From positions 20,315,953 through 20,379,952 of the forward strand of contig NC_084499.1 of NCBI RefSeq assembly GCF_030035675.1: a stretch of DNA of 64,000 nt, in the 5' to 3' direction. Shown piece by piece: positions 55,301 to 63,755 of this stretch (the first letter of the stretch is position 1; the number at the start of each line of letters is the position of its first letter). The notes beneath the pieces are model-generated. The model did not search any database and was not told the DNA's origin. It saw only the letters and a list, made by a program, of their open reading frames with translations. Source of the stretch: Rhineura floridana. Its lineage: Eukaryota > Chordata > Lepidosauria > Squamata > Rhineuridae. A program made the translations under genes and the position numbers.

Positions 55301-58300
55301 CTCTTCCCTCGCAGAACTTGTGCTGTTTGCTGGCTCTCTGGTATTCACATTGAGCAGTTGGAATGTTGATGAACATCCCGTGAACATCACACTTATGTTT
55401 ACTGCATTAAAAACACACACACACACCCCTGCTCTTCAGCCAGAAAAGTCTCCCAGGGTGGCTTGCAAACGTTAATGATAAGAAAGTTCCCTACCCTTGG
55501 GCTTACCATCTAAAAGACATGACATAAAAGGAAGAGGGATTTGGGAAGGAGGAGGGAAAAAAGCAAACTCATGCACTGTTTATTGGTTGCAGAGTTCTTG
55601 TAACGGCCAGCTGGAATGGAAAGAGTTCAGGGTGAGGATGAGCCAACGGTTCAGGTCTCTCCGCTGGAGGACCCTGACGTCCTATCTCTCTCCGTCTCCT
55701 GCAGCCTGATGGAATGTCTATTGTAAATGATTGTTCAGGGAGTGGGTCTTTCAGCAGAGCCAATAGAGAGGCTTGCAGTGGCAGTCTAGGGCAGGGCTCA
55801 TGCAATATTTAGCATTTGGCAGTGACTGATGTGTCTCTTGGGTGGAGAGAGCCATTCTTTGTCTTTGCTTCCTTTTGTAGCGGTTACAGATGAAGCCGGC
55901 TACTACTTCTTCAACGGGAACTACAGAGTCGATAGCCCCAAAAACTTCAACATTGCAGGGACTGTCTTCAAATACAGGAGGCCAATGGACATTTATGAAA
56001 CCGGCATTGAATACATTGTGGCACAAGGGCCAACCAACCAAGATCTGAACATCATGGTAGGTGTGGATTTTGGGGGGGGGGCTAGAGATCAGTGGCCAAC
56101 GCAGGAACGAGTAAACGCCTTAGCACAAGTGAACATGAGGTGTCTTGCAAGTAGGGCTGGAAGAATATCAGGGTTACAACCTAGGGAAGGGCCATAGTTC
56201 CATACAGAGCATCTGCCTTGCATTCAGAAGGTCCCAGGTTCAATCCCCAATGGCATCTCCAGGTAGTTCTGGGAGGGACCTTCGACTGAAACCTTGGAGA
56301 GCTGCTGCCAGTCATTGTAGACAATATTGAGCTAGATGGACCAAGGGTCTGTCTCAGTATAAGGGAGCTTCCCACTAAGAACAGAACCCATTGAAATTAA
56401 TAGACATGTAAAACAAAAGGGTTTGCTACTTTGAATAGAACTTAATTGGATGCATCTCTAGGTTCCTCACTTTTCCAGTCTTAAGTGCAGGTCATCTCAT
56501 TTCTGCATTGGTTTGCGAGTCTGTACAAAAAAATCACATACATTTCTGTGCACATTTTATGCACATTTTGCGTGATATTTTCCAACACACAATTTCCTCT
56601 ACCATGATGCATTTTTGTTTCCTATTCTTTTTACTACCGTGTGCATTTTTTTTGGTTCATACATTCCCATAAAATATGCATTTTTTGTATGCATTTGTGG
56701 GTTGGCAAGCTATACTGCAAAATTCAGAGACTTGCGACTTTTGGAGGATAGCTGTGTTTCAGTTCACGGATCCATTTGGGAAGTACAAAATTTGGTAGGT
56801 TCACATTAAACCATAAACTGAACAAATCCTCTCCCTGCTCCGCTCCTATCCCTATTTCCCCATGTGGTTTGCGACCATGGGGGATGCCTCATTTAAATAA
56901 TAAGAGGAAAATAATTCACATGTAACTGTTAGGTTGTGACATCCTGCACCCTCTACGCTGTAAGAATTGCTGAATCCATCTCTTTCCAGTCTGTATAAAT
57001 TTTTAATATGTTTACCTCTAAGTTTCAGGACAGACAAAAGGAAAAAACTTCTTCACAGAGTGAGGCGAACTATGGAATTTGCTCCCACCGGAGGCGGTGA
57101 CGGCCACCAACTTGGATGGCTTTAAAAGAGGATTAGATAAATCCATGGGGGATATTGAGGCTACCAATGGCAACTAGCCACAAGGGCTATGTACCGCCTG
57201 CAGTGTCCGAGGCAGTGTGCAGCTGAATACCACTTGCCGGGCATCACAAGTGGTTGCGCTCAGGTCCACTGGGGCATCTGGTTGGCCACTGTGAGAGCCG
57301 GAGGCTGGATTAGAAGGGGCCCCGCTTGGCCTGATCCAAGATTACAGGGCTCTCCTGAGGTTCGTTTATTTGACATTTCCTGCCTCCCACTTCCAGGTTT
57401 GGAATCAAAATGGAAAGAACCCTTCCATCACATACGAATACACCCTTCTAAGGAGGCCACATTCAAAAAACCTCCAGCCCATTTATTATACATTCTCTGA
57501 GTCAGACAGCGGAGAAAGTAGAGACCTTGATGGCGAAGAGCCTTTGGGGTTTGTTCAGCACAATGCAAGCATCTTTGGGACATTCTCCAAAGAGAAGATC
57601 CACCTGGGGAATCGGGTGTTTGGAAGGCAAGACGTAGCCGAAGACCTAGACTTGAGCAAAATCCAGGAGACGAATGAAGTCTACGAAAGGACGGAAACCA
57701 ATGACTGCGATCCAACCCTGAAGGACAAGCAGTCCAAAGGTGAGGCTGCCTGGGGCTTAAAGCTGGTCGTGGTTTCCTTGTTGCTAAGGTGATGACAGTT
57801 GGTAATGCAAACTCTTGGACTACTGATCAAATCTTTTAGCTGGACTTTGAAACAGCATTTTTTTTCATCTCAGCGAGTGTTGCGTGTTAGTGACATTTAG
57901 CTGTCTGTAGCTAAGGCCTACTCAGAATAGTCCCATTGAAATTAATGAAGCAAAGTTCATTCATTCATACATTAGATTTATACCCTCCCTTCCCAGTAAG
58001 AGTCCAGGGTGGCAAGTGGAAGCCATTAATGGAGTCCATTAATTTCAGTGGGTCAGCTCTGAGTAAAACTAACATGGGATACAACTCAGGGTTTACATTT
58101 TGATGCCAATGACTTTTTTACATTTTTGGAGTGCAATTTCTTGAACATCACTTTCTAATTCTATTATTTCAAACATGGGAAAGTGCATTGCAGTTTGAAG
58201 ATCTGCTGATCTGCTTGGCGATCTTGAGTTTTGGTTGGGGTTGAGGCCTGGCCCAAGACATTTTAGTGCTTCTGGAGGGCACCATGATGGCTACCTTGCA

Positions 58301-61300
58301 TTAGGAAGTCATTGGTTTCAGTCTTGCCTCCGTCATGAGCTGGCTAGGTAGTAACCTCAACAAACTATTGTTTCTCAGCTTTGGCCTTCCTTCTGCAGCA
58401 TGGGGGCAATAATTCTGACCTACCTTGCAGGGTTGTAAAACTATATCAATGTATTATCTATCTGTGAAGCATATTGAACACTCTAGTGAGCGATATAATT
58501 TCTACCACAACCACAGTCATATCAGAGAATATTGATCAGATCTCTTCCGACAGTTGACCTTTGTTTTTATTGTATTTTAAATGTTTTCATTCCATGACTG
58601 CCAGGTTTTTTTTAACGTGTTGTAAACCACGTTGATGTTTTTAACAAAATAGTAGTATGCAAATATTTTTATAAATAAATATAAAGAAACTAAGTTCTAC
58701 TCGGAGCAGACACATGGAAATTGATGCACCCAAGTTAAAGCACATCTGCACTATACATTTAAAGCAGGATTATACCACTTTCATAGCCATGGCTTTCCCC
58801 AAAAGAATCCTGGGAGCTGTTGTTTATTGAGAGTGCTGAGACTATTCAGGAGACCCGCTATTCCCACACAGAGCGACAATTCCCAGAATGGTTTAACAAT
58901 CTTCCCAGGGAACTTTGCATACTAAATTTGGCCATATTTCAGAAAAATGCAATTTTTCATTGACCCTTATTTCCTGTCCCCTCCCCCCTCTCCATTCCAG
59001 ATTCAAATGCAACCAAATCCAATCACATGGCAGAAGCTAATGGAAGGGAATTTGACTCCTGGCTTGCTTCCAAAGAATTCCTTTCAGAAAATGCCATCAC
59101 CCATAATCTTTTGGACAAGTCGTCAGACTCAAAAGAGTTGGTCCAGAACAAGACCGCAAACAGCATCTTTTCTCCAAGGCACCCCGTCAACTCTGTGGGG
59201 TCTCATGTGGACAAACTTTATGTTGATTACGATGAAAATGACGAGCTGATTGCTTATGCTGTCAACGGCAGCTTCCTGGAGCTGAGCAGCGACAAAACCA
59301 TCAATGGTTCTTCAGAGACTCAGTTTCCAAATGCCACCATTTGGTCTGCTAGTCCTCAGGGAAACAGAACCCACAAAACAAGGTAAGAGGCTTGGGGGTG
59401 TGCCTTTGCAGCTGAGATCTCACCTTGGTTTGTTGAGGACACCGCCTGGTGAGCTCATGATGGTGGCGGTGGGGTGGGGATGGACAGACAGATAACTTGT
59501 GCTTTTTATGATGCTTTAGAGTGTTTTTAGTGTTTCTGTTTGCCGCCCTAGGCTCCTGCTGGAAGGAAGGGCGGGGTATAAATAAAATAATAAATAAATA
59601 AATAAATAAATGATGTTGCAGACAAATTCAGGAATATCTCAGGGTTAACAAAGGCCTATAAACAGATGGGGGAGAAATTCAATTCAGTTTGCATTAAAGG
59701 CAGACTTACTGAATTCACACTTTTCAAAACTGTTTCGAAAGGGTCAGAATACACGAACCAAAAACGCAGCCATCCTTCAAAATTCACGCTTCTCCGAATT
59801 CTGTAATTCTACTCTGCAGCCCACGTTGCACACAAATGCATAGACTAAAGTATGAATGCATGTATTTGTGAAAGTAACATACAAAAACTCATTGCATGTG
59901 GGAAAATCACTTTGCAAAAAGTGTCTCTTTGGAAAACTGCATACACAAATGTGTCCATTAGGAGAAATTTGTGCTAAAATGCTGAGGAATTCTCATGGGG
60001 ACTTTGGTAAAACAAAACTGCAAACTGGTCTGGAAATGCAGAGAACCAAACTTAAGATTAGGAAAAGGAGACACCAAAATTGGCATCCCTACTCCCAAAA
60101 GCCCTGTGGCATGAACACCCAGCGCATAGATGATTCTAACAATCATTCAAAGTGTCGAACCAGTGAGGTGGTCAGAGGGAGAGAGAGATGCTGTTGAGGA
60201 ATAACTACGTATGGTCTCAAACAAAGAGGAAGGGTTGATGAAATCTGGCTCCTAGGCCCTCCCAAAATGCTTGCCCCGGGTGCCAAGACTTCCTCGTTCT
60301 CTTATAGTCCAGCATACCCTGTTCTGTCCCATTCCAAGGAGTTCCTGCACCTTTGAGACCCTCTGTTTCTCACGATCAGGGGCATTTGATTGAGTGCAAA
60401 CGATATATTCATTTCTATTCTATATTTGTCTTTTAAAAACTGAACTGTTATCTCTTTGTGGGTATTTTTATCCCAATTCTCTCTATTTCTAGACAGTTGA
60501 AGTTCTGCCTCTAACCAGGCTGGGGAATTCTGCTTGGGGATCAGGACAGGTATGTTGAACTATAACCAAACAATCCCAAACCTTAAATTTAAAGAATTGC
60601 AACCCCCTCCGCCCCCCAAAAAACCATTTCCCCTTGTTTTGGTAAAGCACAAGAAGCAACATAAAGCAACCTCGCCATTCCCAGTCAGATCGAAGCTACT
60701 AATTCCCCCGCACTCCCTGTCGATAACTTTAATGCGATGGTGTATTGGGGGGGAAACCCAACAGCCAGTCTTTGTTGAATTTGTCCTCTCCTGTTCTATA
60801 GGAACTGGCTGAAGCTGTTTCGAAAGGGTCAGAACATGAGTCCGGCTGACATGTACAGGTGGAAACTGTCCTCACATGAACCCTGCAGTTCTACCTGTAC
60901 CTCAGGTAAGCTGTTGGGAGCTCAGCAAAATCCCCCTTTCTCCAGGGTGGAAAGCAAATTGCTATGACTCTTGCATGCAAAATGGAACACAGGTGCCCTG
61001 TGAGATTCCCCAAATTTTGTGACGCAGTTCTCTGACCAAAGAGGGCCCATAAAAATGCATGCGCTTAAAATTCCAAATTGCTGCTGAAATGATGAGAACT
61101 GAATTTAAGATTGGAAAAGTGACAGAGAGAACCAAAATAGACACCACACTAAAGGTCCCATATTGTGCTGAACAGACTTCCTGGTGAGATAGTATCTGCA
61201 GGAGGCCTTCATCACCTGCCGAGCACAGTGATCGACTGAGTATATAAGTAATAAGATGGTCTTTCAGGTATCCTGGTCCCAAGCTGTATGGGGCTTTATA

Positions 61301-63217
61301 TTCCCAAACCAGCACCTTGAACTTAGCCCTTAACAACGGATCGTTGATGTTATTAAGAAATTTGAACACTGTAGGTCTTGGCAAGGTCTTGTGATGGTTT
61401 CATTTTTGTGTGTGAAAACCAATGGTAAAGATAATAAATGATCAATCAGTGTATATCTATATCAGGGGGGAGGAACATCCCTATCAGCACCAGCAGCCAG
61501 AGTGGCCAGTGGTCAGGGATGATGGGAGATGGAGTTCAGCAACATCTGGAGGACCAGAGATCATGGAATCGTAGAGTTGGAAGGGGCCTATAAGGCCGTT
61601 GAGTCCAACCGCCTGCTCAGTGCAGGAGATGTTCCCCAACCCTGATCTATATGTAATTCTCTCAACGCAGGTGTGATGTCAACTTACGCCATGTGCATCC
61701 GCTATGATGGGATCGAAGTGGACGACATGTACTGTGATGCTATGACCCGCCCTGAGCCGGTCCACGAATTCTGCGCAGGAAGAGAATGCCAACCAAGGTA
61801 TGATCTCGGGGGGGGCACCTTTGTGTTTTGAGGGGGCTGGAAGAAAGAAACTGTTTGGCAGATCACCCCCCCCTGCAATTTCTGAAGCTGGAGGTGTCCA
61901 TGGCTAGCACCTAATAAGGGTTAGCGATGCTCTGGACCAGCACCTGAACAAGTGAGCTTGACATTCCAGGAGCTGTTAATCCAACAAGGGTCCACAGAGG
62001 TTGATATCATCGCTGCCAGTGCCTTGTTCTGGTACTTAGGAACCTAGCAAGCTGCCTTATACTGAGTCAGACCATTGGTCCATCTAGCTCAGTACTGTTT
62101 ACACTGACTGGCAGCAGCTGCCCATGGTTTCAGGCTGGGTTCTCTCCCAGCCTTACCTGGAGATGCCGGGTGTTGAATCTGGGACCTTCTACATGCAAGG
62201 CAGATGTTCTAATGCTGAGCCACACCCCTTTCCTGGTTATCTGCTGGGCAATTGTTTGCAGTTGGACCTTCTTGGTCCTGAGGGGGTGGGAAGAGCATTG
62301 GTCTTCAGCTGGTGGGTTGGGACCCACAGGCTGATCTAAGATGGGTCTCAACTGCAGTACAACCACCATGCAAATATATGCTAAAAAATTCAACCTTTAA
62401 GACTTGTGTTTTGAGTTAAAAGTGGGGTCCCACCTGGAGAACACTGTCCCAGTTGACAGCCCTGGCCTCCTCACTCTGTTGCTAAAATCACGTGTTGGAG
62501 AATTTTGTACTTCTCCTGTGGGTTCTTTGCTGGGGGTCCCTTAAATAATAATCCTGAGACAGGCTTAAAGCAAAAAGGTAGGCCTTTACTAAAAACAAGC
62601 AACTGCTTGGAGGAGTTACACAGAGAACAAGTCTCTGTGCAAGGCCCCTTACATGATCCACACATATTTCTTATATACTCTTTTCAAGGTAACATTGATT
62701 ACACAATTGTCACATGATTATACATAAGCATATGCCAATCAATACAATAACCTACATCAATATACTTTATTTGGCATAAGCATAAGCATTATTATATCTT
62801 CAAAAATATGCAGGTCAAGATAACTTTTCCCTTCCTTTTCCATGAAACAACTACTCCAACCCCTTCCCTACATTTTCTTCATATCTCCTTTGCTAAGTAT
62901 TTGACCTCTAAAGCAAGCATATATTTATAACCTTTACTCTACTTCTTCCCCTAGCTTTATAAGTGCAATTTCAGCAGTTCCACTAATACATTTTACTAAT
63001 ACATTTTGGGCCTAGCCACTCTGGAGAGCTCACGCAAACCTGAACCAAAAGAATTCCGCAACACACGCAGGGGCTGACCTTGCTTGTTGCCTTGACATTT
63101 GCCCAATGGGTCCCCCTTTGAGTAAACGCCCTTGCTAGTTGAGCCTTAAATGTTTAGCCCTGACTAGCTTTTCCTACCTTCTGCTCCAGCCAATTAGATC
63201 AGGAGGGTCTCATTTTT

Positions 63218-63257
<40 letters not shown>

Positions 63258-63621
63258 CAGGGGGTGTCACTCAGCTACCAGGAGGCACCAAAACCCAATG
63301 AGTCGAAACAGAAAAGGGGGAACAAGGCCAGTTTAGCCAGGAGGCCATTAGTTTGCGCCCCTCACATCGCCTCTTTCCTTCCTGATATGCCCGATTCCCT
63401 CCAACAGGTGGGAGACCAGCAGCTGGAGTGGGTGCTCCCGAACGTGCGGCGAAGGGTACCAGTTCCGTATCGTCCGCTGCTGGAAGATGATCTCCCCGGG
63501 CTTCGACAGCTCCGTCTACAGTGACCTGTGCGAGTCAGCCGATATCACCCGTCCAGAAGAGAGGAAGGTCTGCAAAAATCCGGCCTGCGGACCACAGTGG
63601 GAAATGTCAGAGTGGTCCGAG
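45947..63621 (+). CDS. ADAMTSL2: ADAMTS-like 2, 5' part (13 coding exons)
   Basis: ADAMTSL2 is a secreted, catalytically inactive relative of the ADAMTS proteases. It binds fibrillin and LTBP and limits TGF-beta signalling in the matrix; human mutations cause geleophysic dysplasia. Thirteen exons join in frame (2130 bases, 710 codons) and follow human ADAMTSL2 closely from memory. Domains: signal region 1-37; TSR1 from [18 protein letters not shown] (about 56-115); cysteine-rich part with [11 protein letters not shown] and [17 protein letters not shown]; spacer about 220-330 ([11 protein letters not shown]-like, [15 protein letters not shown]); the long glycosylated insert typical of this paralogue (about 335-580) with many NXS/T sites; TSR2 ([11 protein letters not shown]), TSR3 ([15 protein letters not shown]) and the first residues of TSR4 (WEMSEWSE). 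The insert is the most diverged part. The remaining exons lie beyond the window. Confidence 0.97.
46285..46725 (+). mobile_element. tRNA-derived SINE dimer
   Basis: Unit 1: GGGCCATAGCTCAGCTGG to ATGTTCCTATTTAATT. Linker with GAGGACTAGAATCTTTGTC. Unit 2: CGGCGGCAGAGCACCTGC, B box GGTTCAATCCC. Intron 1 of ADAMTSL2. Confidence 0.75.
46730..47605. other. ADAMTSL2 intron 1, unique part
   Basis: No exon or family recognised. The open frame 46971-47393 on plus has no domain. Confidence 0.5.
47610..47730 (-). mobile_element. CR1 LINE 3' fragment
   Basis: CTCATCTAGTCCAGCCTCC, CCAACCAGATGCCCCAATGG, reverse orientation. Confidence 0.65.
47879..48021 (+). CDS. ADAMTSL2: ADAMTSL2 coding exon 2
   Basis: [18 protein letters not shown] then the TSR1 start [18 protein letters not shown] and SQERHCLRQ. 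Acceptor CCCACAG, donor GAG/GTAACC, ends in phase 2. Confidence 0.95.
48051..48468 (-). mobile_element. family A MITE, reverse, with worn target duplication
   Basis: CAGCGATGGGCAAGGAAG to TCTTTCCATCCCAG. Flanks GTTGACCT (48043-48050) and GTTGACGC (48469-48476) share six bases. Confidence 0.8.
48543..48655. repeat. palindromic repeat, family B/F
   Basis: TGTTTTGGACTGCAACTCCC mirrored by GGGAGCTGTAGTCC around GCTGGCACGCTCC. Confidence 0.5.
48775..49290 (-). mobile_element. L2-type LINE 3' part
   Basis: Minus-strand tail (TTATATGCAGCTTGCTTG, AAAAACATCACAG), then CAGGGAGTTCCAAAGTTG and ATTAAGGGCTTTATATACC, the reverse of the WNSLP and YKAL-type blocks. Confidence 0.55.
49301..49391. repeat. compound GGCAGC / GCT / AAT microsatellite
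   Basis: GGCAGCGGCAGC, then about eight GCT triplets, then about a dozen AAT triplets. It ends about 38 bp before ADAMTSL2 exon 3, next to its branch-point region. Confidence 0.95.
49430..49505 (+). CDS. ADAMTSL2: ADAMTSL2 coding exon 3
   Basis: Completes an arginine codon, then [16 protein letters not shown] and KRYQLCKVQ: middle of TSR1 with an N-glycosylation site (NKT). Acceptor CTTTTAG, donor CAA/GTAAGA. Confidence 0.95.
49895..50425 (+). mobile_element. CR1 LINE, forward, coding 3' part
   Basis: Translates to [52 protein letters not shown], then the 3' tail GATGGACCACTGGTCTGATC and TTCTTACGTTCTTATG. Intron 3 of ADAMTSL2. Confidence 0.8.
50430..50750 (+). mobile_element. second CR1 LINE copy, forward
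   Basis: GGTTCAGAATAGACAAAAGAA to GATGGTCCATTGGCCTGACC. It starts immediately after the previous CR1 and repeats its last 300 bases. Confidence 0.75.
50765..51187 (-). mobile_element. family A MITE, full length, reverse
   Basis: 423 bp with both termini intact: TAGGGATGGGTGGAGAAATT and CCTTCCATCCCTA. No target duplication visible. Confidence 0.8.
51412..51514 (+). CDS. ADAMTSL2: ADAMTSL2 coding exon 4
   Basis: [34 protein letters not shown] plus one base. End of TSR1 and start of the cysteine-rich module. Acceptor TTTCCAG, donor CTG/GTAAAC. Confidence 0.95.
51515..52648. other. ADAMTSL2 intron 4
   Basis: 1.1 kb with no named repeat. Weak internal similarity: TTGGATTAGGCCAGCTCC and CTGGATCAGGCCCTGAATC. 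Confidence 0.5.
52649..52794 (+). CDS. ADAMTSL2: ADAMTSL2 coding exon 5
   Basis: [45 protein letters not shown]: cysteine-rich module. Acceptor CCTCCAG. The donor GAG/GTTGTT is weak, lacking the usual purine at +3 and G at +5, yet the protein alignment places the junction exactly there. Confidence 0.93.
52795..53296. other. ADAMTSL2 intron 5, unique part
   Basis: No exon or named repeat. Confidence 0.5.
53297..53396 (-). repeat. family A MITE end fragment
   Basis: TAGGGATGGGCAAGAAATTC, AAGCTGAATCTATCCAATTC and GAATCAAACCACAGCC. Confidence 0.7.
53669..53792 (+). CDS. ADAMTSL2: ADAMTSL2 coding exon 6
   Basis: [41 protein letters not shown] plus one base. Has the NGS glycosylation site. Acceptor TTTCCAG, donor TCG/GTAAGA. 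Confidence 0.95.
53830..54108 (-). mobile_element. family A MITE, partial, just after exon 6
   Basis: GTTTGCGTTTTCATG, GACTGAAACACAGTTGTCC, TGCATAAAAATGCATG and TGTCAGGAGAAATT in reverse family order. Starts within about 45 bp of the exon 6 donor. Confidence 0.65.
54108..54187. repeat. family C fragment
   Basis: GTCCTACTCAGAGCAGACTC, TGAAGTTAATGGCCATGAC. Confidence 0.45.
54183..54565 (-). mobile_element. tRNA-derived SINE dimer
   Basis: Two reverse units (54183-54345 and 54405-54565) with B boxes seen as GGACTGAACCTGGGAAC and GGGACTGAACCTTC, joined by the linker AATAAAGTAAGGTTCTAGTTC. Confidence 0.7.
54936..55016 (+). CDS. ADAMTSL2: ADAMTSL2 coding exon 7
   Basis: [26 protein letters not shown]. 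Spacer start, almost identical to human from memory. Acceptor TCTGCAG, donor TGG/GTGTGT (no A at +3/+4, moderately weak). Confidence 0.94.
55017..55880. other. ADAMTSL2 intron 7
   Basis: 860 bp without named repeat. Short ACACACAC run at about 55413-55427. Confidence 0.5.
55881..56056 (+). CDS. ADAMTSL2: ADAMTSL2 coding exon 8
   Basis: [58 protein letters not shown]. Core of the spacer. Acceptor TTTGTAG, donor ATG/GTAGGT. Confidence 0.96.
56180..56385 (+). mobile_element. tRNA-derived SINE
   Basis: AAGGGCCATAGTTCCATACAG, GGTTCAATCCCC, CTTGGAGAGCTGCTGCCAG, GATGGACCAAGGGTCTG. Confidence 0.7.
56368..56456. repeat. family C fragment
   Basis: CCATTGAAATTAATAGACATG, GAATAGAACTTAATTGGATG. Confidence 0.45.
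56459..56854 (+). mobile_element. family A MITE, forward, in intron 8
   Basis: Head lost before TAGGTTCCTCACTTTTCC; several CATTTTTTG units; ends CTCCTATCCCTA. Confidence 0.7.
57020..57358 (+). mobile_element. CR1 LINE 3' end
   Basis: AGTTTCAGGACAGACAAAAGG, TGGAATTTGCTCCCACC, TTTAAAAGAGGATTAGATAA and CTTGGCCTGATCCAAG. Ends about 35 bp before exon 9. Confidence 0.75.
57397..57739 (+). CDS. ADAMTSL2: ADAMTSL2 coding exon 9
   Basis: [36 protein letters not shown], then the diverging acidic insert with an NAS glycosylation site ([11 protein letters not shown]) and [11 protein letters not shown]. Acceptor TTCCAG, donor AAG/GTGAGG. Confidence 0.95.
57900..58092. repeat. family C palindrome with LINE tail inserted
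   Basis: Arms CCTACTCAGAATAGTCCC and TTTCAGTGGGTCAGCTCTGAG flank about 57952-58020, a minus-strand LINE tail with CCCTCCCTTCCCAGTAAGAG. Confidence 0.55.
58255..58510 (+). repeat. possible MIR-like SINE
   Basis: TGAGCTGGCTAGGTAGTAACC, TTCTCAGCTTTGGCCTTCC, ATGGGGGCAATAATTCTGACC and TACCTTGCAGGGTTGTAA recall the MIR core and 3' region. Diverged, so uncertain. Confidence 0.4.
58540..58690 (+). repeat. L2-type LINE 3' end
   Basis: TGACCTTTGTTTTTATTG, AACCACGTTGATGTTTTTAAC, ATAAATAAAT tail. Same family as 8836-9066. Confidence 0.6.
58735..58930. repeat. family E palindrome, left half
   Basis: AGCACATCTGCACTATAC, GCCATGGCTTTCCCCAAAAG, CCTGGGAGCTGTTGTTT. Confidence 0.55.
59001..59382 (+). CDS. ADAMTSL2: ADAMTSL2 coding exon 10
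   Basis: The 127-codon insert exon: [68 protein letters not shown]. Six N-glycosylation sequons (NAT, NKT, NGS twice, NAT, NRT). Fast-evolving but collinear with human. Acceptor TTCCAG, donor AAG/GTAAGA. Confidence 0.95.
59500..59612 (+). repeat. L2-type LINE 3' end
   Basis: TGCCGCCCTAGGCTCCTGC, GGGCGGGGTATAAATAAAAT and an AAATAAATAA tail. Confidence 0.6.
59663..60091 (-). mobile_element. family A MITE, reverse, in intron 10
   Basis: GGGGGAGAAATTCAATTCAG to AAATTGGCATCCCTA, with the internal units in reverse. A further 23-base stretch GTTTCGAAAGGGTCAGAA near 59740 also occurs in ADAMTSL2 exon 11 (60820s). Confidence 0.7.
60092..60801. other. ADAMTSL2 intron 10, unique part
   Basis: No exon or named repeat seen. 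Confidence 0.5.
60802..60905 (+). CDS. ADAMTSL2: ADAMTSL2 coding exon 11
   Basis: [34 protein letters not shown] plus one base. Opens TSR2. The basic [11 protein letters not shown] replaces the basic TRPKARKQG segment I recall in human. Acceptor TCTATAG, donor CAG/GTAAGC. Confidence 0.95.
60960..61142 (-). repeat. family A MITE with internal deletion
   Basis: Only the outer parts remain: CCCCAAATTTTGTGACGC and AATTTAAGATTGGAAAAGTG; the tandem units are mostly gone. Confidence 0.6.
61145..61385 (-). mobile_element. L2-type LINE coding fragment
   Basis: Minus translation [33 protein letters not shown]. Confidence 0.65.
61462..61640. repeat. degraded hairpin and CR1 terminus
   Basis: 61462-61562 resembles family B (GATGATGGGAGATGGAGTTC, GCAACATCTGGAGGACC). 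61563-61640 is a minus-strand CR1 end (ATCGTAGAGTTGGAAGGGGC). Exon 12 follows 30 bp on. Confidence 0.55.
61671..61797 (+). CDS. ADAMTSL2: ADAMTSL2 coding exon 12
   Basis: [42 protein letters not shown]. Completes TSR2. Acceptor AACGCAG, donor AAG/GTATGA. Confidence 0.96.
62040..62240 (-). mobile_element. tRNA-derived SINE, full unit
   Basis: Plus reads CCTTATACTGAGTCAGACC, CCATCTAGCTCAGTACTG, CCTGGAGATGCCGGGTG, GAATCTGGGACCTTC: reverse of a complete unit. Confidence 0.75.
62493..63063 (-). mobile_element. solo LTR of an endogenous retrovirus-like element
   Basis: 571 bp starting TG and ending CA, with inverted ends TGTTGGAGAATT and TGTTGCGGAATT. It is flanked by a perfect 4-bp direct repeat CACG (62489-62492 and 63064-63067). 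On minus a TATATAAG box lies near 62675, followed by the presumed R-U5 part, so the element reads on minus. No internal gag, pol or env is present: a fossil left by LTR-LTR recombination. 4-bp duplication fits a gammaretrovirus/ERV1-like group but does not prove it. The perfect duplication and matched ends suggest moderate age. Confidence 0.75.
63217..63258. repeat. AATC microsatellite
   Basis: About ten copies of the 4-base unit AATC. Confidence 0.95.
63408..63621 (+). CDS. ADAMTSL2: ADAMTSL2 coding exon 13
   Basis: [68 protein letters not shown] and WSE. Whole TSR3 and the first residues of TSR4. Acceptor CCAACAG, donor GAG/GTAAAT, phase 0. Last exon in the window. Confidence 0.96.
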
Positions 63622-63755
63622 GTAAATCCCCAATAGGTGTCCATTTTTGACCCGGGAGCCTCCGGGGATAGGATCAGGGATTGGAGTCTATTGACTCTAC
63701 GGATGGATGAATCTGTCCAGTTCAGTCTCTTATTCCCACCTCCCCACCCCAGTCT

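Noticed and set aside
58255-58510. Firm naming of this stretch as a MIR element
   Set aside because: Only scattered core-like motifs remain; kept as a low-confidence feature.
63217-63258. CRISPR-like short repeats
   Set aside because: A plain AATC microsatellite with no spacers, in an animal genome.
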